Positions 46,493-57,549 of a stretch of DNA of 64,000 nt are shown piece after piece. The position numbers and the translations under genes were made by a program. Under the pieces are notes generated by a model, which searched no databases, had not been told where the DNA came from, and worked only from the letters and a program-made list of their open reading frames with translations. The stretch lies in contig JAJEKV010000053.1 of NCBI GenBank assembly GCA_021234155.1, positions 6,651,424 to 6,715,423 of the forward strand, in the 5' to 3' direction. How positions within the stretch are numbered: the first letter of the stretch is position 1; each line of letters opens with the position of its first letter. This DNA comes from Isoetes taiwanensis (Eukaryota > Streptophyta > Lycopodiopsida > Isoetales > Isoetaceae).

Positions 46493-46784
46493 GTGGAACT
46501 TGAGGTTTGGACGCAATTGCCGCCTGCGTGTTGCACTTTTTCTTTTTCAAAACGTGTCTTTAAATCCGGTTCCAGAGTGTTTAGAAACTCCCTTTTGACC
46601 CGTCTCCTGATCACTGTTTGCATAGTCCAAAACCTCACGATTTGACGGCTTTCATGCCTATTTTGAGGATTTTTTGACGGTAAAAAAGAAATTGCCCTTA
46701 ATATAGTTTGTTAGTTCATGAAACCGTATTTTTAGTACATAAGGTTTGGAAGGTTAATGGGGTGTATTGTATGAATTTTGGTAT

Positions 46785-48550
46785 GGGAATAGGGCAAAAA
46801 GGCATCTTTGGTTTTCCTGTATTCATGGGCGGCATTTTTTGGGCTCGAGCGTGGCCGACCATGGCTTGATACAGCTCGGTTTTAGAAGGTAATTAGGGTT
46901 TTCTTCATTAGGTTGCATTTCGTGGGGGCGATCACGAGGGCCGAAAGTAGAAGGTTTTTCTGGCGATTTGGAAGATGTGATCTTATTTGGAGCAATTTGC
47001 GGGGCCGGGAAGTAGGCATGTAGTTTGCGCTTCTTTATTCCAGACCTACATCGCCATAGCTTAAAGGTAAAGGTTTTTTGTTCATTTGTGAGTGCTTTTC
47101 TTCAAATCCGGTCAAGGAGAAGCAGCAAGAGACTGGTAAACTTAAAATATGCATTAACATTGGGATTAGCCCCTGCCCTTTAAGGGCGGGTGGGTTGCTT
47201 GGAGCTGCGCAATGCGCAGGGGGTTCGAATCCCCCAGCCTGTTTCTTCCTTGTGCTTGCGGATGGCGGCCCCTGACTTGGGCATCTCGGCTGATGGCAGT
47301 GGTTGATGGCTTGGGCCTCAAAGTTTTACGTAAGGCTTACGCGGTGGCAATGGAGGCTTGAAAGCATGGGGCTTCAAAGCGGATCAGCGACTTTTTATTG
47401 TGAGGCATGAACTTTTTATGCCTTCTAGCATGTGGCCTGGCGTGCTCCATCCATCTATGGCGTGGGCATTAGAATATTTGCATTCTATTTTGGGGTCAAC
47501 GATATTGGGTTGTATGACAATGGTTGTCAAAGCTCCTTGAAAATAGAGCCACCTCAGCGTTTGACCCCATCTCACGCTGAGGTGTAGGGCTAGGCATGGC
47601 CCCAGAGGGCATATGCCTCAAAATATTTCCACATCCAACGCCCGGGAATCGCCTAGAGCACTCATAAGCAATTATCTAGTTCGACTATGAGTGCTTTAGG
47701 CGATTCCCGGGCGTTGGATGTGGAAATGCCCTCTGGGGCCATCCTAGCCCTACACCTCAGCGTGAGATGGGGTCAAACGCTGAGGTGGCTCTATTTTCAA
47801 GGAGCTTTGACAACCATTGTCATACAACCCAATATCAGGTTGACCCCAAAATAGAATGCAGCTATTCTAATGCCCACGCCATAGATGGATGGAGCAAGCT
47901 TTGCCACACGCTAGAAGGCATAAAAAGTTCATGCCTCACAATAAAAAAGTCAGTGATCCGTTTGAAGCCTGCGCCTTCAAGCCTCCATTGCCACTGTTGC
48001 AAGCCTTACAGAAACTTTGAGGCCCAAGCCATCAACCACTGCCATCAGCCGAGATGCCCAAGCCAGGGGCCGCCATCCGCAAGCACAAGGAAGAAACAGT
48101 CGGGATTCAACCCCCACGATTGCAGCCTCCAGCAACCCACCCGCCCTTAAAGGGCAGGGGCTAATCCCATGCAAATGTTAATGCAGATTTTAAGTTTACC
48201 AGTCTCTTGCTGCTTCTCCTTGGCCGGATTTGAAGAAAAGCACTCACAAATGAACAAAAAACCTTTACCTTCAACCTATGGCGATGTAGGTCTGGAATAA
48301 AGAAGCGCAAACTACATGCCTGCTTCCCGGGCCCGCAGAATAAAGGTTCCAACAAGATCACATCTTCCAACCGCCAGAAAACCTTTCTACTTTGCTGCCC
48401 CGTGATCGCGCATTTAAATGCAACCTATGAAGGAAACCCTAATTACCTTCTAAAACCGAGCTGTATCAAGCCATGGTCGGCCACACTCGAGCCAAAAAAA
48501 TGCCGCCCATGAATACAGGAAAACCAAAGATGCCTTTTTGCCCTATTCCC
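46785..48550. mobile_element. Fold-back transposon, ~870-bp inverted repeats, 19-bp loop
   Basis: The left arm 46785-47666 (starting GGGAATAGGGCAAAAAGGC) and right arm 47686-48550 (ending GCCTTTTTGCCCTATTCCC) are reverse complements over almost their full length, with only 19 bases (47667-47685) between. The arms differ by scattered substitutions and small indels, for example an extra ~14 bp near 47610 in the left arm. GGGnAAAnnG-type ends recall long-TIR Mutator-like or fold-back elements. The bases directly outside (TTTTGGTAT and AAGAGAAGG) do not match, so no target duplication is seen. It contains no gene; frames inside, such as 47767-48150, are unsupported. Confidence 0.88.
47196..47240 (+). 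other. tRNA-like T arm within the fold-back left arm
   Basis: CTGCGC AAT GCGCAG forms a 6-bp stem directly followed by GGGGG TTCGAAT CCCCC (47219-47235), a perfect T arm and pol III B box. There is no complete cloverleaf or acceptor stem, so it is a tRNA-derived remnant, possibly a SINE captured by the element. The matching position in the right arm (near 48100-48120) is degraded. Confidence 0.55.
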
Positions 48551-49990
48551 AAGAGAAGGGCAACTACAAGACCCGCATGCCATTTGAAAGGCCAGGAACA
48601 TAGAAATGCCTCATCATTTTGTTTTTTCTATCTATCTACATAAACTATACAATTCATGTTATTACAAGAATTTGTTGTGGCGGCCTTCAACGCCACTGCT
48701 TTGTGTGCGCAATAGTTTTTCTTAGTAATGGACTTGCTAGGTAAAGTTCATTAAATTGAATAGGAATGGATTCCACATCACAAAAGAATATGGGTTAGAT
48801 CCATTGGCCTATCTACTTGCTTGTGCATGATGTTATCCACATCTTATGCCATATTAAATAAACTTTAGTAATTGCCAAAGGCATCTATCTAATTTGTTGC
48901 ATAATTCGAAATATTATTATTGAAGAGAAACCACATATATTATATATATTATATGTAAGCTTTTGTGAGGCATTTTACTATATACAAGACAAGAAGGAAC
49001 CTACAAGTGGGGATACTTGATCGAGTGACAAGATTAGGCATATATGATAGAGACAAAGGTGAGAGCATATCTAGACCACGGAGACACAGGGAAGGTAGAT
49101 TGGACAACATTAGGCAGACTTGGAGAGCAGAAGAGGGTGGCCGATTACGGGGTCCAACTGGGGATGTATGAGCTGGATGGTGTCACACATGAATCATGGG
49201 TCCAAGTTGACGTCGAAGATTCGCACACCGAGTAGACGTTGCAAAGTGATAGGATTAGAAACGTGGAAGGGATCACACAAATGGAAGGCCCAACATGGAC
49301 CATGGACAAAGGACAAGTGGAAAAAGATTTGAACTAGAATAGGGTTCTAGCCATATAAATTTCGATGTACGATTGTCACAAAATATATTCTTGAAATATA
49401 AACATCAGAAGCATATATTTGAAGACCTTTATTTTTTTTCAATTTTGTAGCATGAATATGGCCCCTCTACTATTTGGCTCTTGACTTATTTCGGAATCGA
49501 AATGGACGATGTGAAAAGAAAATATGTTAAGTCTACATATGATTTTAGGCCAATGCAGAAGGGTTAGTCTACTAAGTTGAAATAGTAATTGAAAAATAAT
49601 CAGAACTATCACCTGCTTCTTATTTGCAAATTCATTACAAATTAGTCCAGATGTAGTTTTGTGCGAAAAAAAAAAAATCTTCACATCTCACCATTCCAAC
49701 ATTAAAAATTTCACCATTTAGCAATATGAGTATATGGTTGTAGATATTTATTTTTGATGAAAGGGGAGAATTGAAAATGTCAATACAGAAGTTTAGGAAA
49801 AAATTGCCATGCCTCGGAGCATCAAAATCCATATGGAATTGGCTCTTAAGAAGGCCAATGGACATAGTTGATTCCTAAGCAAAAAAGTTCTTAGGAAGGT
49901 ATAATTTGATGGAGGATGTAGAACTAACAAACACAGGCGAGATCAAAATCTTAGTATGTTCTCGTGTAATAAGTTGTGCAATATGTTATC
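48551..49990. other. Intergenic, no gene recognised
   Basis: AT-rich. 48664-48705 has text like the CACTA-like terminus at 30191 (TTACAAGAATTTGTTGTGGC). Overlapping plus frames at 48965-49332 have no recognisable domain. 49667-49680 is an A run. Confidence 0.4.
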
Positions 49991-50059
49991 TCAGTTAAGG
50001 ATAATTGTTATGTTATGCAAATCTATGCATGCGCGTGTTTTAACTACCACAAACGAGCT

Positions 50060-51170
50060 TTATGATTGGGGCCATCAATCACATCTGTTTCGAGCGCTGG
50101 TCGAGTCTGTCCTTCTGTACGGGGTCGAGGTTTGGGGCCCGGTCATCTCTTTGGCGATCTGGAATGACTTGGAGAAGGTGCAGAAGGCATTTTTGGCACG
50201 GGCACTTGGGGTGAAACCTTCAGTTCCCTATCAGGTTCTACTACAGAAAACTGGATTCCTGCCGCTTCAGCGGGCAGCCCTTGATAGACACATCGTCTAC
50301 TTTCAGAAAGTGGTTAATATGGGTGATGCTCGGCTCCCGCACCTGGCTTACGCTGTGGCAATGGGCCCGCAGCGGCTCAAGGCCTGTTAGCGGGGTAAGA
50401 GAGATCAGTGGTTCGCCAGATGGAACATGTAGGAGCACAGATGCGTGCAGGTGGACATAGAGGCCGATCGTGACAGCCTGCGGGAATACCTGGACGCTTG
50501 CTTCCTTGGCAAGCTCTGGGACCCCGGCGCTCTAGAGCAGGTCAAAACGGCCCATTACAAGGAGCACATCAACCCCGCATTGGCCCGGGGCCCGCAGCTC
50601 TACCTGCGTTCCCAGTTGCCCCTGAAAAAGCGCAGTCTCATTGCCCCCATTCGCACAGGTGCCCACCATCTCTGCATCGAGACGGGCAGGTATATTGGGG
50701 AGCCCCGCCAGGACAGGCTTTGTCAGTGCTGTCAAACGGGTGCCATTGAGGATGAGTCTCACACTTTCCAGAGTTGCCCAGCATTCAGTCAGATCCGGGC
50801 CAGATACGTTCCCTTAGTACGACCGGACTTGCCCCTACATTTGCTGATGAACACACCGTCAGTATGTGCTCTGGGGTCGTACATTCAGGAGATACTGGAT
50901 CTGCGAGCCCACATTTGCCCCTGCCTGGCTGCTCGCTGATCAGGCACTATGGGTACGGTACATGAGAGTATATATTTGTGTGTTTTTGCATTTCGTATAT
51001 TGGAACAGTTTATCAGCAGGCTGATTGCTGCCACGGTTTTTCCCTCGAGAACCCTTCGGGGCGGGGTTTTTTTAATCCGGGTAGTAATCCGCTTGCTGCG
51101 CTTTTGTATTGGATCCCATAGACTGATTGGTCTCTGTGGACGATAAAAATACCTTTCTTCCTTCCTTCAT
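50060..51170 (+). pseudogene. 5'-truncated LINE, C-terminal half with TTCC-repeat tail
   Basis: Frames 50060-50390 and 50445-50939 encode ALVESVLLYGVEVWGPVISL, VQKAFLARALGVKPSVPYQV and CQCCQTGAIEDESHTFQSC, the zf-RVT-like Cys/His motif. These align with the C-terminal half of the minus-strand LINE at 19541 (AVILYGCEIWGPGLSLDMWK; CKVCGSNEIEDEAHFVLHC). A stop and frame change separate the two frames near 50390-50445. The 3' end reads GTGGACGATAAAAATACC followed by (TTCC)n to about 51170. Reverse transcriptase and endonuclease regions are absent. GC content is higher than in the flanks. Confidence 0.85.
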
Positions 51171-53550
51171 TCCTTTTGAAAAAACAAAGTCAATTGTACA
51201 AAAGAATCCTTTAGAAACAAATGGGGTTTGCTCATAGCTCATAAACAAAATAAATCGTATTTGCTCATAGTCTTCTAAACAAAGTATATCTTTTTTTGCA
51301 ACCTGCAACCTTGTCATTTATGTCACTTGTTGCTAATATACAATGTTCCAAAAAGTTGGCGCACGCAACAGAAGTAACATGCCAATAACAAACCTTGCCT
51401 CTTAAGAAGGCCAATCTAAAGGAACACCATTTAGAAAGACATAAAAGAAGCATCATTTAGAAATAGAAAGACATAATAGAACTTGCTTTGAACAAATGCT
51501 GGATTTTTTACTCTATATGCTGCATCATTAGGCGTCTATAGTTTTCTCCATCTCCCTAAAGAAAGGACAATTATTTTGGATTTTGGTTTGAATATAAATA
51601 TAATTTTGGAACATGGTAGAAATTTCTCTAAGAGTGTAAGAGCTTATGATTCGTTAACAATTTTAGTTGGCCAATATCGTATTCAATTGACCAATTGCAT
51701 GTTGGAAAAGCACGGACAAAACTATTCATATGAAACACGATAAATTCCATCAGAGAAGTCTAGGCTTGGTGACACAACATTGAGAAGTTGGTTTTTCTTT
51801 TTTTATTGGAAAATGATATGTTTTTTTGATGATTTGGAAACTTAGTGCCTATAAGAGATATTGTATGCATCACGATCGTATCTATATTAGCGAGATGGTT
51901 TCCGAAGGTATGGTGGCATGAAGACAAATCCATCATTTCTGGTCCATGGACCCGAAATGAGTTCAATTGAGGAATCGATATGGTTTTAGATTAGATATCT
52001 TATCTTTGAGTAGCAAAGTTGGAGAATTGTTAGTAAGGACGATTATGGTGCATAAGTCGATGTATTATAAGGACCTTGGTTACATTCTAAAAGTCTAGGA
52101 TGAATGGGCTAGTTGGAACTTGTAAAGTGTAACAACATGAACTTAAAGGTATAACATTATTGCACCTAATCTCCTAGGATATGAGATTAAGCAAGCATTG
52201 AATTACCAAATGTTAGGCGTAAATATAGGTTCAACACTACAAATTTTAATGTGTAATCATAAAAAATGATTGGATGTTCTATGTGCAGCTAATATATTTG
52301 TCTTCTTGTCTATTCCATGATCCTTTTTGAGATGTACCTGGATATTTTGAGCATTTTGAGCATTTTGAGTGATAGAGGATGCCAATATATTTGAGAATGT
52401 ATAAGGTCAGTTGAGTAACAGGAATAAAGATGCAGAAATGGTGGACATGGAGAAATGGTCGGCTTGTCCTGAATATCCTAAACCCAAACTTATAACTTAA
52501 CTTTGTACCAATAATTGTTATTCCAATCTCTTGCCGGAAAGGATTTGGCAATTAGATACGCTGAGTCTTTTTTCCCGCGTAGAAAAGCTGGCAGCTATCA
52601 CAAGGAAGTGGGTTTGTCTCAGCTCGGACTGAGTCGAATTGAATGTTTTCTACAACGAAACTTGTATTTCCCTTTTTGTTTGATTATGAATTGCGAAGGT
52701 GCTCCTGCAAAACTTGGATCACGGGATCTTGTTTTTTATATTTTTCTTGAATGACCACCAATCTGCGGTTCATGTCACGATTCCCTGTTCTGCAGAACAG
52801 GAAGTATATAAATCAAATATTTGAAGATGAAGCTTAGCTGCTATGATTTGTGGGCTCATGCATATGCTATGATTTATGAACTCATGCACTTGATTTGCAA
52901 GCTCCAAAACAGACCCTTGGTTGATCCCCACAATTTGCAGGCTAAGGTTTAATTGTTGTACCAGCATTTCTCAATTAAAGCAGATATGTAAGCAAATAAT
53001 AAAGCCAACTCATAGACTGAGATTGAACATGTGCTACATTCTTTCTTCCATGAATTTGTTCACACGATCAAATGTCTGTGACCCAGATCTCATTTATAGG
53101 CCAAATCAAAACTTTTTTTCATAGCATTGTTGGCGAAGCGATAGGCCCGTCTCGTTAATTCATACGCAGGCCTCTGTTTTGGGGCATGCGAATTAGGCCC
53201 ATGGCCATCTCGAAGGCTCCTTTTTATAATTTTTACTGTTGATAAAACAGGGGACCGTACCTCGGATTGGAGTTCTTTGGAATTCCTCAGGCTCTGAGAA
53301 AAATTTTGAGCCTCAAAATCTGGATAATTCGAAATCCGATAGCGCCGAATTTTTTAGCCCTGAATCCTTTTTCTTTCTTATATGCAGCAGCCATTTCTCA
53401 AGCATTCTTAGAAATCACAGCTGGGTTGAGCCTTATGCCCATTATGATGTTGGGCTAGATTCTAATTGAACCTGCCTTCCTAAATTCAAAGCAAACTCTA
53501 CGTTTTGCCTTGCTAATCAAATTAAACTTTAAATTGAAGCTTGAACTAAG
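51171..53550. other. Intergenic, no gene recognised
   Basis: AT-rich. TTTTGAGCA is repeated three times near 52345-52370. No coding exon, RNA gene or transposon end can be supported. Confidence 0.45.
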
Positions 53551-53848
53551 AGGGTAAAAGCATGTTAGGGTGTCCCTTAAAAAGTATTATTTAGTGACTA
53601 AAAAAGTACCCAAAAAGGTACCCAGGACTGGGTACTGGGTACATGTGTAATATGTCAATAAAAGGTACATTTTGAACTTTTATATATATTTTGGTCTTCG
53701 ATAGCATTATATTTATCTTAACTTTGAATATTAACACGTCCTTGACTTTTATCTTGAACTTTTGTACTAGTTTTAATGAAAAGAAAAATGAGAAAGTACC
53801 CAGTTCTAAAGTACCTAGTGTATGTACTTTTGCAGGTTCCAAAAGTGG
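53551..53848. mobile_element. MITE copy, one terminus lost
   Basis: Inverted copy of the MITE at 16759-17108: it starts AGGGTAAAAGCATGTTAGGG, passes through GGTACCCAGTACCCAG-like and TCGATAGCATTATATTTATC text, and ends at GGTTCCAAAAGTGG where the other terminus would begin; the last ~26 bp are missing. Confidence 0.75.
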
Positions 53849-54729
53849 TTGCTTTAATCCAAGAATTACCTGGTTAACATAAGGACGACACTATGCTCAT
53901 ATTCGAAGAAGGGCACGTATTTAGAAGGCAAGGGTCGGATCCTTTTGCCCTGAATCCTTTTCCTTTATTATCTGCAGGAGAAGAAGGAGTGAACAGGACC
54001 GACTTGTTCCCAGACATAGGCCTAAAAAATAAGTCCAGGCCTCAATTTTTAGAATCACATATGCATTGGCGTCGGCTATTGTCCGCCGAATTAAGAAAAA
54101 AGAGCTTTTCCTCTATAAGCTGTATTAATGGGCTGTCCAATCAAATTTTGAGCTGGCCCTGCATTCCAATTTTAATCATTCTAAAAGATTGCCGCGCTGC
54201 ACTGCAAAACGGAACGAATTCAGTGTATGAATTCGTGGCAGAATTGGGGCTAATCTAAACAATTGGGAACTTCAAATGGAGGGAGCATTTTGGGAACTTC
54301 AAATGGAAGGAGCATTTTTCCATACAATGGATTCTGAAGCAAAAACCCCCAAATTTCTGCTTTGAAAAACAGAACAGTAGACGCTCCAAACCTAAGCATG
54401 TGTTGCCGGAAGGAAAAAGGTACAAAATTACAAAAACACAGCTTTACTCTAAATTTGTTACCAGCCAAACAAACACAAGCGCCATCGCTCTGCTTGTGCC
54501 TTGAGCTAGAAAGAGGCTGCCGTCGGAAAAGTCGCCGGAAAAGGGATGCTAAAAACTCACTAATTTCAATTTTTGGGTTGCCCCTAAGGGGGCAAACCCT
54601 CGGTTATGTGAGTTTGTGGAATATCCAGGCATATGCTGGCATATGCCTGGGATATTCTCGTGACTGCTCAAAACTGGCTTTTGCCAGTAAACTGGCGGTC
54701 AATCCTGTTGGCGGATGGTGCTGTTCTAA
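53849..54729. other. Intergenic upstream of the alpha-kinase remnant
   Basis: A 27-bp tandem duplication (GGGAACTTCAAATGGA...GGAGCATTTT twice) lies at about 54265-54318. CCCTGAATCCTTTTTC-like text near 53360 recurs near 53947, a further small duplication. Plus frame 53893-54258 has no recognisable domain. Confidence 0.4.
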
Positions 54730-55965
54730 CCGCCTAACCGGAATGAAGTTTCATTCTGTGGAGTGCAAGGAAAAATTGGTCAGTTGAGCTGGGAATCTAC
54801 AAACGGGATCATAATTCATATTGCCGATGCCCCTTGCCATGGCTCTAGATTTGACAACAATGAAATCGATGATTATTATCCTCGAGGTGACAAAAATGGT
54901 CGAGACATTACCAAATTGCTCCAAGTTTTGCGAGAGGTTAGCCAAATCCCAGCTTATTCCTTCCAGCATCTAAATAATTCTACCAGGAAAATGATCCAAG
55001 AGTTCGGGAGTTCAAGAAGGCTGCCGGAAGAGGAGATTGGATATATGAAGGAGTGCTAGGCAAAAACCCTATGGAAATTGCAAAACAAGTTGTGACAGTA
55101 TGTAGTAAAACTATATCGAGGACTCAGTCTAGCGGCAAAGGTAATTTCACAAAGAGCAAATATGTTCCTTGTGTGGTGGTTCCTTCGATACCATCATGGA
55201 ACTTGATCCCGTCACAATTAGGGAAGCAGTATAAATCTAAGTGCTGCAGAAGCCTGGATGACCTGCAGGCAAAGATAGGCTCTGGAGGCCTCAAGTCTTG
55301 ACTGCGAAACAATGGGATATGTGGATGTCAGGATTGCTCCAAATCCGTCCAGTGGTGAGGGTGCAACAAGATGGCCTTTCTATGCACACCTGGTGGATAA
55401 TTAGGGAAAGCAACTGGATATGGTTGTCAAGAGGTTTAAGGTAGCATTTGGAGAGAATACAAAAGAAGTACATGCAAAGAAGAACTACTTCGAACAGATG
55501 GAAGTGCAATCAGTGGCTGCCCAGATGGCTACAGAATTTAACAAGCATACCAAAATGCTTGGAGGGACAAAACAGGTTTTCACATATCAACTTTGTCTTT
55601 TCAAAACGAAGATATGTAGTTGAATTTCAATATGAGGTGCATATCTACTTTCATATTAGAGCTTGTTCTCAGAATCATGAACTGCATTGTACTTTCAGAT
55701 GAGTTTTCTATTAAGTCGTCAACTTGTCCAAAATTAGGGCATGCTAGATCAATCCCTTTCCACGTTTCTTTTGAATAAATACAGGTCAACTTTACTTTGA
55801 TGTCTATGTTGGAGGTGGGTACTAGTCAGAATCTGAAGTTTTATAACATGGAAAAAGTACTTAAAGGGGATTGGACGAGATACTTGCTGGATATGTCAAC
55901 ACACGAGATTATGCTACAACATTACATGTTAGGCACTTTTTTATATTGTTCTATTCAATTTTCCT
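54730..55965 (+). pseudogene. vWA/alpha-kinase (vwkA-like) pseudogene
   Basis: Four coding pieces in order. (1) 54763-55058: LSWESTNGIIIHIADAPCHG, then DDYYPRGDKNGRDI, the end of the von Willebrand A domain typical of VwkA-type alpha-kinases. (2) 55053-55301, a linker (EIAKQVVTVCSKTIS). (3) 55305-55623: MGYVDVRIAPNPSSGEGATR, WPFYAHLVDN, an in-frame TAG near 55410, then MVVKRFKVAFGENTKEV and FEQMEVQSVAAQMATEFNKH, the N-lobe of an alpha-kinase with its Lys in VVKRF. (4) after an intron (acceptor AATACAG near 55784): LKFYNMEKVLKGDWTRYL and, after a frameshift, AGYVNTRDYATTLHVRHFF. The catalytic DxQ loop and the C-terminal zinc region are absent. VwkA in Dictyostelium regulates myosin II and contractile-vacuole function. 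The gene is broken. Confidence 0.8.
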
Positions 55966-56334
55966 CCCATTCAAAACTCAAAAGACTTTTAAAGTGAAGC
56001 AAAGTGATACTTTAAATCTATTTATTTTGTCTTTTCCTGCTCTAGGAACTTCTATCATCTACTGTGTTTTACAGCTCCGATGATGTGATCATGTCAAATG
56101 TTCAAATGGTGACCTCCATAACTTGAAGCAACACTAGCTGTCTGTAGCAAAGGCCATTGTTTGATTAATCTGAATATCATTGTCTTCTAGCATGTAAATT
56201 GAAATCGTTTGTCAACCTTGCTCTAAAACAATCTAAGGCCCTGCTTATGCTCTCCGTAGAACTTAATCATTCCTGCTCTGCATTTTCTGACCTGATGAAC
56301 TTGAATGGTAGATCGGATGATGACAAGACAGCGC
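55966..56334. other. Flank between alpha-kinase remnant and CACTA terminus
   Basis: AT-rich; no feature that I can support. Confidence 0.35.
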
Positions 56335-56740
56335 CACTACAAGAGAATGCCTGTTCTGCGTCAGAAAATGCGTCAGAAAATTCTTATGGGTTTTTCCTGT
56401 GAGGCTCTGACGAATTTTCTGACGAAAATACTGACGAAAATTTCTGACGAACAATGTGACAAAAAATCTGACGCATAAATTGACTGACGAAAAGTGTGAC
56501 GAATAATCTGACACAAAATTTGACGAATAATCTGACGAAAAATATGACACAAAATCTGACGAAAAATCCGACGAATGTTTTTGACGATTAACCTGACGCA
56601 AAGTCTGACGAATAATATGACGAAAAGTCCTGACGATTAATCTGACGATAATTCTGACGAATGTATGACGAATGTTCTGACGATTTTTTTCGTCAGTATA
56701 TTCATCAGAATATTCGTCAGTATATCTAACATGGCATTTT
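56335..56740 (+). mobile_element. CACTA terminus with TCTGACGAA subterminal repeats
   Basis: Starts CACTACAAGAGAATGCC at 56335, the CACTA signature. Two CGTCAGAAAA words follow, then about 25 direct copies of a 10-14-bp word with core (T)CTGACGAA (56400-56690), and finally the inverted form CGTCAGTATATTC three times (56690-56730). Such orientation-switching subterminal words are a known CACTA feature. No opposite terminus (TTGTAGTG) is present downstream, so this is a truncated end. Confidence 0.8.
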
Positions 56741-57540
56741 TTAGCTTTAGGTCAGCATTATAGGTTTCCATTCTATGAGTTGCATGACTTCATACATACC
56801 AAAGGAATAAGAAATGCTCATATGCATGTAGATATGAAACATTTTACAATCTATGTCAAACATATCAAATAGTTAGACGAGGTAAATTGTACAATGTTAT
56901 ATTGCCTTTGGAAAGGAGACTTAATTAAGGAGAAGTCATTTCATGTTTATCGATCTTTAATTAAGGGCTTGCAAGTTGAATTGGATGATTTCTTGAAAGG
57001 TTGATGAGTTTGTAGGCTATCATCTTGTGTATCAATTTTTGTCAACATTTCTCTATTATCTTGCAACTAAGTATCAACAAGAAACTGTAAACAATTTAAG
57101 GCTGAACAAATGACACCGTTGAGCAAGGGGGTCAAGTGTTTTAGATGAGATCAAATTGTGGACCTTTGTGTTAACGGAAACGACCGTGGGGAGTAGTAGA
57201 GTGGATATTAGCATGACAATGCTGCTGGACAGCAGCAAGTGCATGGCACAACAGGTGCAACACAAGGAGCATTATGCAATAAAAATAATGTTAAGTGGGC
57301 ACCATGGCATTTGGGTTAACGTTGGTCTCTACAACAGCAATGGTGGACTTCTAAGAAAGGTTGAGCATATCAGATGGTCTAGGATTATGATGGGTCTGTG
57401 ACGTTAAAAGTCTCTGCCCCATGAGCCTATAGTAATGCTGACAAACAATGGCTGATGGTATGAAATAGTGACAATGGAGTATCCATTTGTTAAGGGAACA
57501 CATATCATGTTAAATTAAAGTAGCCAAGCTTAATATATTA
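56741..57540. other. No gene recognised
   Basis: AT-rich sequence, possibly the interior of the truncated CACTA element; no transposase motif is visible. Confidence 0.35.
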
Positions 57541-57549
57541 GAATAAACC

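Noticed and set aside
47767-48150. 127-aa plus frame in the fold-back element
   Set aside because: Equivalent frame is not open in the mirrored arm, and it has no domain.
49044-49332. Overlapping plus frames with charged peptides
   Set aside because: No conserved motif and no splice or start context; chance frames.
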